Below, in pieces: positions 54,873 through 62,555 of a DNA stretch of 64,000 nt. The translations under genes and the position numbers were made by a program. The first letter of the stretch is position 1; each line of letters starts with the position of its first letter. The notes under the pieces are model-generated. The model ran no database searches, had not been told where the DNA came from, and was given only the letters and a program-made list of their open reading frames with translations. Source of the DNA: Roseateles_E cavernae (GTDB taxonomy: Bacteria; Pseudomonadota; Gammaproteobacteria; Burkholderiales; Burkholderiaceae_C); contig NZ_JBDPLH010000002.1 in assembly GCF_040187885.1 (NCBI RefSeq), positions 733,737 through 797,736 of the forward strand. The letters run 5' to 3'.

Positions 54873-55889
54873 TCAACCGTTGCGGAAGAGGAAGCTGTAG
54901 GCGTTCAATGCGGGGACGCCGCCCAGGTGGGCGTAGAGCACCCGCGAGCCTGCGGGGAACTCGCCCTTGCGCACCATGTCGATCATTCCCTGCATCGACT
55001 TGCCCTCGTAGACCGGGTCGGTCAGCATGCCCTCGGTGCGCGCACACAGGCGTATCGCTTCCAGCGTGCCCTCGCTGGGCAGGCCGTACTCGGGCCCGCC
55101 GTAGCGGGTGTCCAGCACCACGTCGGCGGCCACGATGGGCCGGCCCAGCTCGACCAGCTCGGCGGTGTGCTGGGCGATGCGCAGGATCTGTGCATGGGTC
55201 TGTGCCGGCTTGGCCGAGGCGTCGATGCCGATCACCTTGTCGGCGCGGCCGTCGGCCGCGAAGCCCACCACCATGCCGGCCTGCGTGCTGCCGGTCACCG
55301 AGCAGACGACGATGTAGTCGAACTTGAAGCCCAGCTCGGCTTCCTGCGCGCGCACCTCCTCGGCGAAGCCGACGAAGCCCAGGCCGCCGTAAGGGTGCTC
55401 GGAGCAGCCGGCCGGGATCGGGAAAGGCTTGCCGCCGCGCGCCTTCACATCGTCCATCGCCTGCTGCCAGCTCGGGCGGATGCCGATGTCGAAGCCGGCC
55501 GCGTCCAGGCGCACATCGGCGCCCATGATGCGCGACATCTCGATATTGCCGACCCGGTCGTAGACCGCGTCCGAGTAGTTGACCCAGTTCTCCTGCACCA
55601 GCACGCACTTCATGCCCAGATGGGCGGCGACGGCCGCGACCTGGCGGGTCTGGTTGGACTGGATGCCACCGATCGAGACCAGGGTGTCGTAGCCGCCGGC
55701 GATGGCCTCGGGGATCAGGTACTCCAGCTTGCGGGTCTTGTTGCCGCCGAAGGCCAGGCCGCTATTGCAGTCCTCGCGCTTGGCATAGAGCTCCACCTCG
55801 CCGCCGAGCGCAGCGCTCAGGCGCTTCAGCGGCTGGATGGGCGAGGGGCCGAAGGTCAGCGGGTGGCGGGGGAAACGTTGCAGATTCAT
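54873..55889 (-). CDS. acdS: 1-aminocyclopropane-1-carboxylate deaminase
   Basis: 338 residues, exactly the AcdS length. The PLP lysine is Lys51 in FGGNKTRKLE; Glu295 (VYEGKS) and Leu322 (AHLGGVPAL) are the residues said in the literature to separate true ACC deaminase from D-cysteine desulfhydrase. It cleaves the ethylene precursor ACC to 2-oxobutanoate and ammonia, a trait of plant-associated bacteria. ATG 55889 gives the normal N-terminus MNLQRFPRHPLTFG. It is divergent from an Lrp-type regulator and followed by an E1 gene that may consume its product. Confidence 0.96.
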   Translation of the reverse strand: MNLQRFPRHPLTFGPSPIQPLKRLSAALGGEVELYAKREDCNSGLAFGGNKTRKLEYLIPEAIAGGYDTLVSIGGIQSNQTRQVAAVAAHLGMKCVLVQENWVNYSDAVYDRVGNIEMSRIMGADVRLDAAGFDIGIRPSWQQAMDDVKARGGKPFPIPAGCSEHPYGGLGFVGFAEEVRAQEAELGFKFDYIVVCSVTGSTQAGMVVGFAADGRADKVIGIDASAKPAQTHAQILRIAQHTAELVELGRPIVAADVVLDTRYGGPEYGLPSEGTLEAIRLCARTEGMLTDPVYEGKSMQGMIDMVRKGEFPAGSRVLYAHLGGVPALNAYSFLFRNG

Positions 55890-56012
55890 GTGAAGACTCC
55901 GGGGAGAGAGGGAAGAGCTTGGCTGCGCTGGGAATGTTAGGAAGAATGCCTGTACACAGGGTTGCAAAGATTGATGGGCTGGCAAACTTCTTGCTGACTG
56001 TTTGCTCATGAT

Positions 56013-56549
56013 GTGGCTTCCTATTGCTGGATAATTGAATTGAGCACAACAAAAGTTCGTGGCCAGGCGAAGCTCGCGGCCCCCGAGGCGATCGCGCTGG
56101 ATCGCACCGACAAGACGCTGTTGCGCGCGCTGCAGCGCGACGCCTCGATCTCGAATGTGGCGCTGGCCGAGAAGGTGCATCTGAGCCCGCCGGCCTGCCT
56201 GCGCCGGGTCGAGCGCCTGCGCCGCGCCGGTCTGATACGCGCGACCGTGGCCCTGCTGGACCCACCGGCGCTGGATGCCGGCATGCTGGTCATCATCGGC
56301 GTGGTGCTGGACCGCTCGACGCCGGAGTCCTTCGCCGCCTTCGAGAAGTCCGCCGCCAAGATCTCCGGCTGCATGGAATGCCATGTCGTGACCGGCGAGT
56401 TCGACTACTTCATGATGCTGCGCACCAAGGACAGCGACAGCTTCAACCGCCTGCATGCCGAGCAGCTGCTCTATCTGCCGGGCGTGCGGCAGATCCGCAG
56501 CTTCATGGTGCTCAAGCAGGTGCTGTCGACGACGGAGATTCCCTTGTAG
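56013..56549 (+). CDS. acdR: Lrp/AsnC-family regulator of acdS
   Basis: 178 residues. N-terminal helix-turn-helix (LDRTDKTLLRALQRDASISNVALAEKVHLSPPACLRRVERL) and an RAM/AsnC ligand-binding domain (MLVIIGVVLDRSTPESFAAFEK, MECHVVTGEFDYFMML). It is divergent from acdS, the arrangement of acdR-acdS known from Pseudomonas, where AcdR activates acdS in response to ACC. The start is uncertain: GTG 56013 is the longest; TTG 56040 is also possible and no ATG precedes the helix-turn-helix. Similar to MdeR, the Lrp regulator of the mdeAB locus. Confidence 0.88.
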   Translation: MASYCWIIELSTTKVRGQAKLAAPEAIALDRTDKTLLRALQRDASISNVALAEKVHLSPPACLRRVERLRRAGLIRATVALLDPPALDAGMLVIIGVVLDRSTPESFAAFEKSAAKISGCMECHVVTGEFDYFMMLRTKDSDSFNRLHAEQLLYLPGVRQIRSFMVLKQVLSTTEIPL

Positions 56550-56556
56550 CGTCATG

Positions 56557-56604
56557 TTCAGAATAAAAGTTCTAGACAATGTTTTCTAGAAAAGTTATTC
56601 TGAA
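56557..56604. promoter_or_regulatory. Palindromic operator of the bla operon
   Basis: Outer arms TTCAGAATAA and TTATTCTGAA are a perfect 10-bp inverted repeat, and inner TTCTAGA and TTTTCTAGAAAA form two further dyads. The whole element ends four bases before the BlaI-type ATG. BlaI/MecI dimers bind such tandem dyads; autorepression of the operon is inferred. Confidence 0.75.
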
Positions 56605-56607
56605 TTC

Positions 56608-57012
56608 ATGGCTCGTTCATCATCACTCCCCAAACCCACCGCCGCCGAGCTGGATCTGCTGCGCGTCATCTGGCGCGAAGGGGCTTGCACGGCCCGCCAG
56701 GCGCATGAGGCGCTGAAGCTCGAGCGGCCCGAGATCACCGAGGCCAATGTGCTGCGCCAGCTGCAGCTGATGCACAGCAAGGGCCTGCTGACGCGCGACG
56801 AGGGCCAGCGCCCGCAGGTCTACGCGGCCGCCCACGCGCAGCACAAGCTGCAGCAGCAGCTGCTCAAGGACATGGTCTCCAAGCTCTTCGGCGGCTCCGG
56901 CAAGGCCCTGGTGATGGCCGCGCTGAAGACCCAGGTCAGCTCGCAGGAGCGCGACGAGATCGCGCAGCTGCTGAGCCAGGGCGATGCGGCCGGCAAAGGC
57001 AAGCGCTCATGA
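56608..57012 (+). CDS. blaI: BlaI/MecI/CopY-family transcriptional repressor
   Basis: 134 residues. The winged-helix opening PTAAELDLLRVIWREGACTARQAHEAL and EANVLRQLQLMHSKGLLTRDE, with a C-terminal dimerisation helix region (HKLQQQLLKDMVSKLFGG), is characteristic of BlaI/MecI. It would block the operon by binding the palindrome just upstream and be cleaved when the M56 partner senses beta-lactam. The TGA overlaps the next ATG (57009-57012), so translation is coupled to the sensor gene. Confidence 0.9.
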   Translation: MARSSSLPKPTAAELDLLRVIWREGACTARQAHEALKLERPEITEANVLRQLQLMHSKGLLTRDEGQRPQVYAAAHAQHKLQQQLLKDMVSKLFGGSGKALVMAALKTQVSSQERDEIAQLLSQGDAAGKGKRS

Positions 57013-58829
57013 GCGGCACGGGCTGGACCCTCTGGGGGCAGCCGCTCAGCGACACCTTGCTGCAGCTGCTGTGGCAGCTCGGTGTGCTGGGCGCGCTGGC
57101 CGCGCTGTTGCTGCACATGCTGCGCCACAGCGCCGCCCGCCTGCGCTATGCGGTGTGCGCCGTGGCCCTGCTGCTGAGCCTGCTGCTGGCGGCGCTGCAG
57201 TTCGGGGCGCGCTGGGCCGAGGCGCAGACCCCGCCGGCCACACCGGCGGCGCAGCCGCTCTGGGGCGGCGGCGCGCTCAAGGCCCAGAGCCACGGCGGCG
57301 TGCAGTCACAACAGGCCGAGGAGCCCGATCGCTGGGCGACGCAGACGCCCTGGCGCCAGGGCCTGGCCTGGGCCTGGTTGCTGGGCGTCGCGCTGATGAG
57401 CTTGCGCCTGCTTGCCGGCCTGGCCTGCGTCGCGCGCTGGCGCCGCCGCAGCCGGCCCGCGCCGGCGCTGTGGCAGACCCGCCTGGATCAGCTGGCCCGC
57501 CGCATGGGCCTGGGCCCGTCGGTGGCGCTGCGCGTGCTGCCCGCCGCGGTCGACGTGGCCGCCGGTCCCTTCACCGTCGGCTGGTGGCGGCCGGTCGTGC
57601 TGCTGCCGGCCGGCCTGCTGACGGGCCTGCCGGCGCCGCTGCTGGAGGCCTTGCTGGCGCACGAGCTGGCCCATGTGCGGCGCTGGGACTATCTGGCCCA
57701 TCTGCTGCAGAAGGTGGTGGAGGCCTTGCTGTTCTTCCACCCCGTCATCTGGTGGCTGTCGCGGCGGCTGCGGATCGAGCGCGAGCTGGTGGCCGACGCG
57801 CTGGCGGCCGAGCAGCTCGGCGCGCCGCGCCAGCTGGCCGAGGCCTTGCAGGCGCTGGCGCTCGGTCCGCAGGCGCCGGCGCTGGCTGCGGCGGCCCAGG
57901 GCGGAGAACTGCTGCAGCGGGTGCACGCCCTGGTCCGGCGCGCGCCGCCGGCCGGGGAGGGGCCGCGGCTGCTGTCCGCGCTGCTCTTGCTGGGCCTGCT
58001 GGCCGGCGTGCTGCCGCTGGCCGGCGTGCGCAACGCCACGGCGCAGGCCGGCGTGGCAAGCGCAGTCCCTGCCAGCGCCGGCCCTCACTTGCCCACCAAC
58101 CTGGCGCTGGCCTCCAGCCATGCGCTGGTGCTGGATGCCGATTCCGGCGAGGTGCTGCTGGCGCGCAACGCGCAGCAGGCGGTGCCGATTGCCTCGATCA
58201 GCAAGCTGATGACGGCCCTGGTGGTGCTGGACGCGGGGCAGGACCTGCAGCAGCAGCTGAGCGTCTCGCGCGAGGATGTGCGGGCCAGCCCCTTCAGCAG
58301 CGCGTCGCTGCGGCCGGGCCAGCGGCTGAGCCGCGAGGCGGCCCTGACCTTGATGCTGCAGTCCTCCGACAACCGCGCCGCCCAGCTGCTGGCGCGCCAC
58401 TATCCGGGCGGCCTGGCCGCCTTCGAGCAGGCCACGCAGGACAAGGCCCGCAGCCTGGGTCTGCAGACGGCAGAGTTGCGCCACCCGACCGGCGTGCCGT
58501 CCAGCAGCCGGGCCAGCGCCGCCGATGTGGCCCGTCTGCTCGAGGCCGCCGCCAGCGAGCCGCTGATACGGCAAGCCGCCGGCGCGGCGCGGGCCCGCGT
58601 GCTGGTCGATGGCAGGCCGACGGAATCCCTCCACAGCAACCCGCTGGTCGGCGCCCCCGGCTGGCCCATGCTGCTGGCCAAGACCGGCTTCACACAGGCG
58701 GCCGGGCGCTGCGTGGCCCTGCAGATGCGCCTGCAGGGGCGGCGTCTGAGCGTGGTCCTGCTGGGGGCGCCGGACGCCGCGCAGCGCGAGGCCGATCTGG
58801 AGCGCATCCGCGCTGCGCTGCAGGGCTGA
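57009..58829 (+). CDS. BlaR1-type M56 peptidase fused to an S11 (D-Ala-D-Ala carboxypeptidase-like) sensor domain
   Basis: 606 residues. N-terminal membrane segments (LLQLLWQLGVLGALAALLLHML; VCAVALLLSLLLAALQFG) enclose an M56 domain with HELAH (His218) and the Glu of RIERELVADALAAE, then a further TM segment near 320-335. The C-terminal domain is not the usual class D-like BlaR1 sensor; it has SISK (Ser396-Lys399), SDN (Ser453-Asn455) and KTG (558-560), the catalytic triplet of S11 DD-carboxypeptidases. So penicillin acylation may occur on an S11 domain and trigger the protease to cut BlaI. It overlaps blaI by four bases, and the class A beta-lactamase follows. Confidence 0.85.
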   Translation: MSGTGWTLWGQPLSDTLLQLLWQLGVLGALAALLLHMLRHSAARLRYAVCAVALLLSLLLAALQFGARWAEAQTPPATPAAQPLWGGGALKAQSHGGVQSQQAEEPDRWATQTPWRQGLAWAWLLGVALMSLRLLAGLACVARWRRRSRPAPALWQTRLDQLARRMGLGPSVALRVLPAAVDVAAGPFTVGWWRPVVLLPAGLLTGLPAPLLEALLAHELAHVRRWDYLAHLLQKVVEALLFFHPVIWWLSRRLRIERELVADALAAEQLGAPRQLAEALQALALGPQAPALAAAAQGGELLQRVHALVRRAPPAGEGPRLLSALLLLGLLAGVLPLAGVRNATAQAGVASAVPASAGPHLPTNLALASSHALVLDADSGEVLLARNAQQAVPIASISKLMTALVVLDAGQDLQQQLSVSREDVRASPFSSASLRPGQRLSREAALTLMLQSSDNRAAQLLARHYPGGLAAFEQATQDKARSLGLQTAELRHPTGVPSSSRASAADVARLLEAAASEPLIRQAAGAARARVLVDGRPTESLHSNPLVGAPGWPMLLAKTGFTQAAGRCVALQMRLQGRRLSVVLLGAPDAAQREADLERIRAALQG

Positions 58830-58862
58830 GCCAAGAACATCTATCCCGTGGAACCAATACCG

Positions 58863-59789
58863 ATGAACAAGCTCTCTCGTCGCCAACTCTTGCTGCAGGC
58901 CGGCGCCTCCTCGCTGCTGCTGGGCGGCCTGCCCGGCGTCGCCAATGCCGTGGTGACGGCCCATGCCCCCTTTGCCGCGCTGGAACACAGGGCCGGCGGC
59001 CGGCTCGGCGTGGCCGTGCTGGACTGCGCCGATGGCGTGCTGATCGGCCACCGCTGGCAGGAGCGCTTTGCGCTGTGCTCCACCTTCAAGCTGCCGCTGG
59101 CCGGCGTGGTGCTGCGCGAGGCCGACCAGGGTCGGCTGCAGCTCGATCGGCCGCTGCGCTACGGGCCGGCCGATATGGTGCCCCATGCCCCCGTCACGTC
59201 CAAGCATCTGGCGGCCGGCCGCATGAGCATCGCCGCGCTGGCCGAGGCCACGCAGACCACCAGCGACAACGTCGCCGCCAATCTGCTGCTGCGCGAGCTC
59301 GGCGGCCCGGCCGGCCTGACGGCCAGGCTGCGTGAGCTGGGCGATGACGAGACCCGGCTGGACCGCTACGAGCCGCAGATGAATGTGGTCGATGTGGTCC
59401 ACGCCGGCGAGCTCAGGGACACCAGCACGCCGCTGGCGATGGCCCGTACGACCGACCGGCTCTTGAATTCCGATTGGCTGGCGCCGGCCTCGCGCGAGCG
59501 GCTGGCCCGGTGGATGATCGCGACCGACACCGGCCTGAAGCGCCTGCGCGCCGGTTTCCCGCCGGGCTGGAAGGCCGGCGACAAGACCGGCACCTTCACG
59601 GGCCCGGGCATTGCCGACAAGCTCAACGATGTCGCGATCGCCTGGCCCCTCGGCCGTTCGCCGCTGATCGTGTCGGCCTACTACGAAGGCCCGGGCCAGC
59701 ACGATCGCATGCGCGATCAGGACCAGGCGGTGCTGGCCGAGGTCGGACGGCTGGCGGCGGCCTGGTGGCTCTCGCGCCAGCCGCGCTGA
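58863..59789 (+). CDS. bla: Class A beta-lactamase
   Basis: 308 residues. A twin-arginine-like signal (LSRRQLLLQAGASSLLLGG) targets it to the periplasm. Class A motifs are complete: S73-T-F-K76 (Ambler 70-73), SDN (SDNVAANLL), Glu in RLDRYEPQMN (Ambler 166), and KTG in GDKTGTF. It hydrolyses beta-lactams through an acyl-enzyme on Ser73. ATG 58863 is preferred; a GTG at 58848 would add five residues. It is third in the blaI-sensor-bla operon, so expression should be induced by beta-lactams. The exact spectrum cannot be judged from sequence. Confidence 0.96.
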   Translation: MNKLSRRQLLLQAGASSLLLGGLPGVANAVVTAHAPFAALEHRAGGRLGVAVLDCADGVLIGHRWQERFALCSTFKLPLAGVVLREADQGRLQLDRPLRYGPADMVPHAPVTSKHLAAGRMSIAALAEATQTTSDNVAANLLLRELGGPAGLTARLRELGDDETRLDRYEPQMNVVDVVHAGELRDTSTPLAMARTTDRLLNSDWLAPASRERLARWMIATDTGLKRLRAGFPPGWKAGDKTGTFTGPGIADKLNDVAIAWPLGRSPLIVSAYYEGPGQHDRMRDQDQAVLAEVGRLAAAWWLSRQPR

Positions 59790-59793
59790 ACCC

Positions 59794-60723
59794 TCAGCGC
59801 AAGGTCCGGTTGAACAGGGCCAGTGTGCGCGCCCAGGCCTGCTGCGCGGCATTGGCGTCGTAGCGCGGCGTGGTGTCGTTGTTGAAGCCGTGCTGGGTGC
59901 CGGCGTACTTGAAGGCCTCGTGCTTGGTGCCGGCGCTTTTCAGTGCGGCCTCGTAAGCGGGCCAGGCGGCGTTGATGCGCTCGTCGTTCTCGGCAAAGAT
60001 GATCAGCAGCTCGGCCTTGATCTGGCCCACCTGCTCCGTCGCGGCCGGCGCGCCGTAGAAGGCCGTGCCGGACTGCAGCTCGGGCAGCCGCGTGGCCAGG
60101 AAGTTCACCATGCCGCCGCCATAGCAGAAGCCCACCGCGCCGAGCTTGCCATTGCCGCCGGTGACCGTGCGGGCAAAGCCGGCGGCGGCGACGAAGTCCT
60201 CGCGCGTCTTGGCCTGGTCGAGCGTGGCGAACAATGTGCGGGCCTTGTCCTCGTCGCCCGGATAGCCGCCCAGCGGGAACAGCGCATCGGGCGCGACCGC
60301 GATGAAGCCGTCCAGCGCCAGGCGCCGCGCGATGTCCTCGATATGCGGATTCAGGCCGCGGTTCTCGTGGATCACCAGCACCACCGGCAGCGGGCCCGGC
60401 GCCTGGGCCGGCCGCGTCACGTAGGCGCGCACCTTGCCATAGCCGGCCGGCGATGCGAACTCGACGAACTCGGCCTTGACCCGCGCATCGCCCGGCGCCA
60501 CCTTCTGCGCCTGTGCGAAGTCCGGGCTCAGCGCCGCCAGCAGCGCCGCTGCGGTGGTGCCGCTGGCCAGCGCGAAGCGCGCCGCCCGGTCCAGAAAGCC
60601 GCGGCGGTCGATGTCGCCATGCACATACTGGTCGAACAGGCACCACAGCTCGGGGTCGAACTGGGCGGGGTTGAGGGCGGGCGCGGTTGCGACGGCTGCT
60701 GTTGGCATTGCTTCGTGATTCAT
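59794..60723 (-). CDS. Dienelactone hydrolase family protein, secreted (Tat-like)
   Basis: 309 residues. An N-terminal region with DRRGFLDRAARFALASG (Tat-like double-arginine plus hydrophobic segment) precedes a DLH domain with VVLVIHENRGLNPHIE, the nucleophile Cys in AVGFCYGGGM, and Asp/His in AENDERINA and GTQHGFNND. DLH uses Cys-Asp-His to hydrolyse lactones or esters. Export makes a classical dienelactone role unlikely; the substrate is unknown. It converges with bla by four bases. Confidence 0.87.
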   Translation of the reverse strand: MNHEAMPTAAVATAPALNPAQFDPELWCLFDQYVHGDIDRRGFLDRAARFALASGTTAAALLAALSPDFAQAQKVAPGDARVKAEFVEFASPAGYGKVRAYVTRPAQAPGPLPVVLVIHENRGLNPHIEDIARRLALDGFIAVAPDALFPLGGYPGDEDKARTLFATLDQAKTREDFVAAAGFARTVTGGNGKLGAVGFCYGGGMVNFLATRLPELQSGTAFYGAPAATEQVGQIKAELLIIFAENDERINAAWPAYEAALKSAGTKHEAFKYAGTQHGFNNDTTPRYDANAAQQAWARTLALFNRTLR

Positions 60724-60771
60724 GGCTGAGAAACCTCGGCGTGTTGACGACAGGATGGGCGAGGCTGCCTT

Positions 60772-61902
60772 TTACACCGCTCGGCCGGACGGCGTGAGTC
60801 CCGGGGTTTCCCGCAGGCGGCCGGGCGGCAGCAGCGCATCAAGCGGGCTGCGCACGGCGGCGCCGCCGACCTTGAGCACATGGGTGTAGATCATGGTCGT
60901 GGCGACGTCGGCGTGGCCCAGCAACTCCTGAACCGTGCGGATGTCGTAGCCGGCCTGCAGCAGATGGGTGGCGAAGCAGTGGCGCAGCGTGTGCGGCGTG
61001 GCCGGCTTGGCGAGGGCGGCTGCGATCAGCGCACGCTTGAAGGCCCGCTGAAAGGTCTGGTCGTAGAGATGGTGGCGGCGGATCACGCCGCTGCGGGGAT
61101 CGGTGGACAGATGGTCTTGCGGGAAGACCCAGAACCACGCCCAGCTGTGCCCTGCTCTGGGGTACTTGCGCTCCAGTGCATGCGGCATCTCCACGCCGCT
61201 CTGGCCGGACGCAGCATCGGCGGCCCAGAGCCGGTGCGCATCAGCGAGCTGGGCGCGCAACTCGGCATGCAGGGTCTGCGGCAGCATCACCACGCGGTCC
61301 TTGCCGCCCTTGCCCGAGCGCACGATCAGCGCCTGGTGCTCGAAGTCCAGATCCTTCACGCGCAGTTGCAGGGCCTCGCTGATGCGCAGCCCGGTGCCAT
61401 AGAGCAGCTTGGTCAACAGCAGATGCTCGCTGCCGCCGTCGGCAGCAGCAGCCGCCGCCATCTGCGCGAACAAGGCCTGCACTTCTTCGACCGACAAGAC
61501 CACCGGCAGGCGTCGCTGCGTCTGCGGCCGGCCGATCTCGGCCATCCAGGGCAGGCTCAGGCCCAGCACCTTGTCATAGAGAAAGAGTAGGGCGGACAGC
61601 GCCTGCCTGTGGGTGGACGGTGCCAGGCCGCGATCGGCGGCCAGATAGGCTAGAAAAGCCTCCACCTCGGCCCCGCCCATCTCGGCCGGGTGGCGCAGGC
61701 CGTGCCAGCGCACGAAGGCGCGATATCAGAACACATAGGCCTCCTCGGTGCGCCGGCTGTAGTGCAGATAACGTATGCGTTCACGCAACTGGTCCAGCAG
61801 CTTGGTCGACCGCAGCGGCGGCAGGGCCGCCGTCGCCCCGTGCGCCGCCGACGGCCTCAGGGTTTTGCGTGCTGGCAACGACCCGGGCGATGATGGCAAC
61901 AT
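60772..61902 (-). pseudogene. intI: Integron integrase IntI, interrupted by one in-frame stop codon
   Basis: ATG 61902 (GGAGG at 61907-61911) opens a frame with ALPPLRSTKLLDQLRERIR and RYLHYSRRTEEAYVF, then TGA at 61726-61728, and continues in the same frame YRAFVRWHGLRHP to 60772. IntI1 has a tryptophan at this point (AYVNWVRAF), so a TGG to TGA change fits. The rest is intact: GTGLRISEALQL (Arg), GKGGKDR, ALERKYPRAGHSWAW (IntI-specific patch), HTLRHCFAT, and LGHADVATTMIYTH with the catalytic tyrosine. The TGA must be read through, or be a sequencing error, for a working recombinase. About 376 codons in total with a 25-30-residue N-terminal extension. Confidence 0.92.
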
Positions 61903-61970
61903 AAAGCCTCCAAGCCCCGGCGCAGAGAACAGAGGTAAGACGCACAAAACAAGCCGCCGGACTTGCAGGA

Positions 61971-61999
61971 AATTTAGTGCTGTATGCGCATACAGTCAA
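61971..61999 (-). promoter_or_regulatory. PintI promoter (-35 TTGACT, N17, -10 TAAATT)
   Basis: On the minus strand TTGACT (61999-61994), a 17-base spacer and TAAATT (61976-61971) form a good sigma-70 promoter 70 bp upstream of ATG 61902. The spacer contains the LexA box. The promoter is oriented to transcribe intI. Confidence 0.75.
61980..61995. promoter_or_regulatory. LexA (SOS) box overlapping PintI
   Basis: CTGTATGCGCATACAG is a perfect 16-bp palindrome and fits the CTGT-N8-ACAG LexA consensus. It lies in the spacer between -35 and -10 of the intI promoter, so LexA binding would block transcription. SOS control of intI is established for several integron classes. Confidence 0.88.
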
Positions 62000-62046
62000 A
62001 GGGAGAAAATGAAATCACAGCAAAGACTTGGACGGCATCTGCTGCC

Positions 62047-62109
62047 CGATGTTATTCAGCACGTCCCGGCGTTAGGGCGCAGTGCCTGTCTCCCTACAAC
62101 ACGTTAGGC
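62047..62109 (+). other. attI recombination site
   Basis: The segment contains GATGTTATTCAGCACG, a second core-like GCGTTAGGGCGC at 62069-62080 and ends at the insertion core CG|TTAGGC (62102-62109). The GATGTTAT...CAGCA...GTTA pattern and spacing resemble attI1. Cassette 1 begins at T62104, after the crossover G62103. Boundaries to the left are approximate. Confidence 0.75.
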
Positions 62110-62114
62110 GTCAC

Positions 62115-62468
62115 ATGGACGAACTGGTCGCGTTTAGAGATGAGGTGGCGAGGCGCGGTGGCAGCACTGCCGAAGCCGACCGCTTGGTCGAGCGAATTGC
62201 ACTTTCCGAGAATGAAGCACTGCTTCCTCCACTCTTCGCGCGCCTGGACGCGGCGTCCGATCAGCTTGGATGGTTTCGTGACTGCGACTACGCGGCAGTC
62301 GCGCTTCAGGCTGCATTGGCGCAGGCCAGCTCACCGAGCATCCACAATGCAATGCTTGGCTTCGCTCTAGAGCGAGCTAGATGGTGCGCTAGTTGCGCGA
62401 CCGCTGGGGGCGAAGGCTTAGCCCGTTCCATTCACGTTCACGAGCTCGAAGCGGTGGCGAGAAAATGA
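62115..62468 (+). CDS. Integron cassette 1 protein, unknown
   Basis: 117 residues. It is mostly helical in appearance (MDELVAFRDEVARRGGSTA; ALLPPLFARLDAASDQLGWF). The C-terminal part has WCASCATAGGEG and IHVHELE, a CxxC plus HxH arrangement that could bind a metal. No signal peptide or membrane segment. ATG 62115 lies 11 bases after the crossover, as usual for cassettes; a GTG at 62082 would start inside attI. The stop is two bases before attC1. The function is unknown. Confidence 0.75.
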   Translation: MDELVAFRDEVARRGGSTAEADRLVERIALSENEALLPPLFARLDAASDQLGWFRDCDYAAVALQAALAQASSPSIHNAMLGFALERARWCASCATAGGEGLARSIHVHELEAVARK

Positions 62469-62469
62469 C

Positions 62470-62538
62470 GCCTAACCTGTCGCTCGAGCCGACTCGCGTC
62501 GGCAAGCAGCCGCTCGCGGCTCAGCTTCAACGTTGAGC
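62470..62538 (+). repeat. attC1 (69 bp)
   Basis: R'' GCCTAAC (62470-62476) and R' GTTGAGC (62532-62538) bound an imperfect inverted repeat with CTCGAGCCG and CGGCTCAGC arms. Cassette 1 ends at G62532; cassette 2 starts at T62533. Confidence 0.85.
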
Positions 62539-62555
62539 AGCAAAGAGTACAGGTT

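Noticed and set aside
57306..59852. Minus-strand open frame of about 850 codons across the bla operon
   Set aside because: Antisense shadow of the M56/S11 gene and beta-lactamase, which both have complete catalytic motifs; no start signal or domain in the antisense frame.
62082..62114. GTG start for cassette 1 at 62082
   Set aside because: It lies within attI, before the crossover point; ATG 62115 inside the cassette is the normal cassette start.
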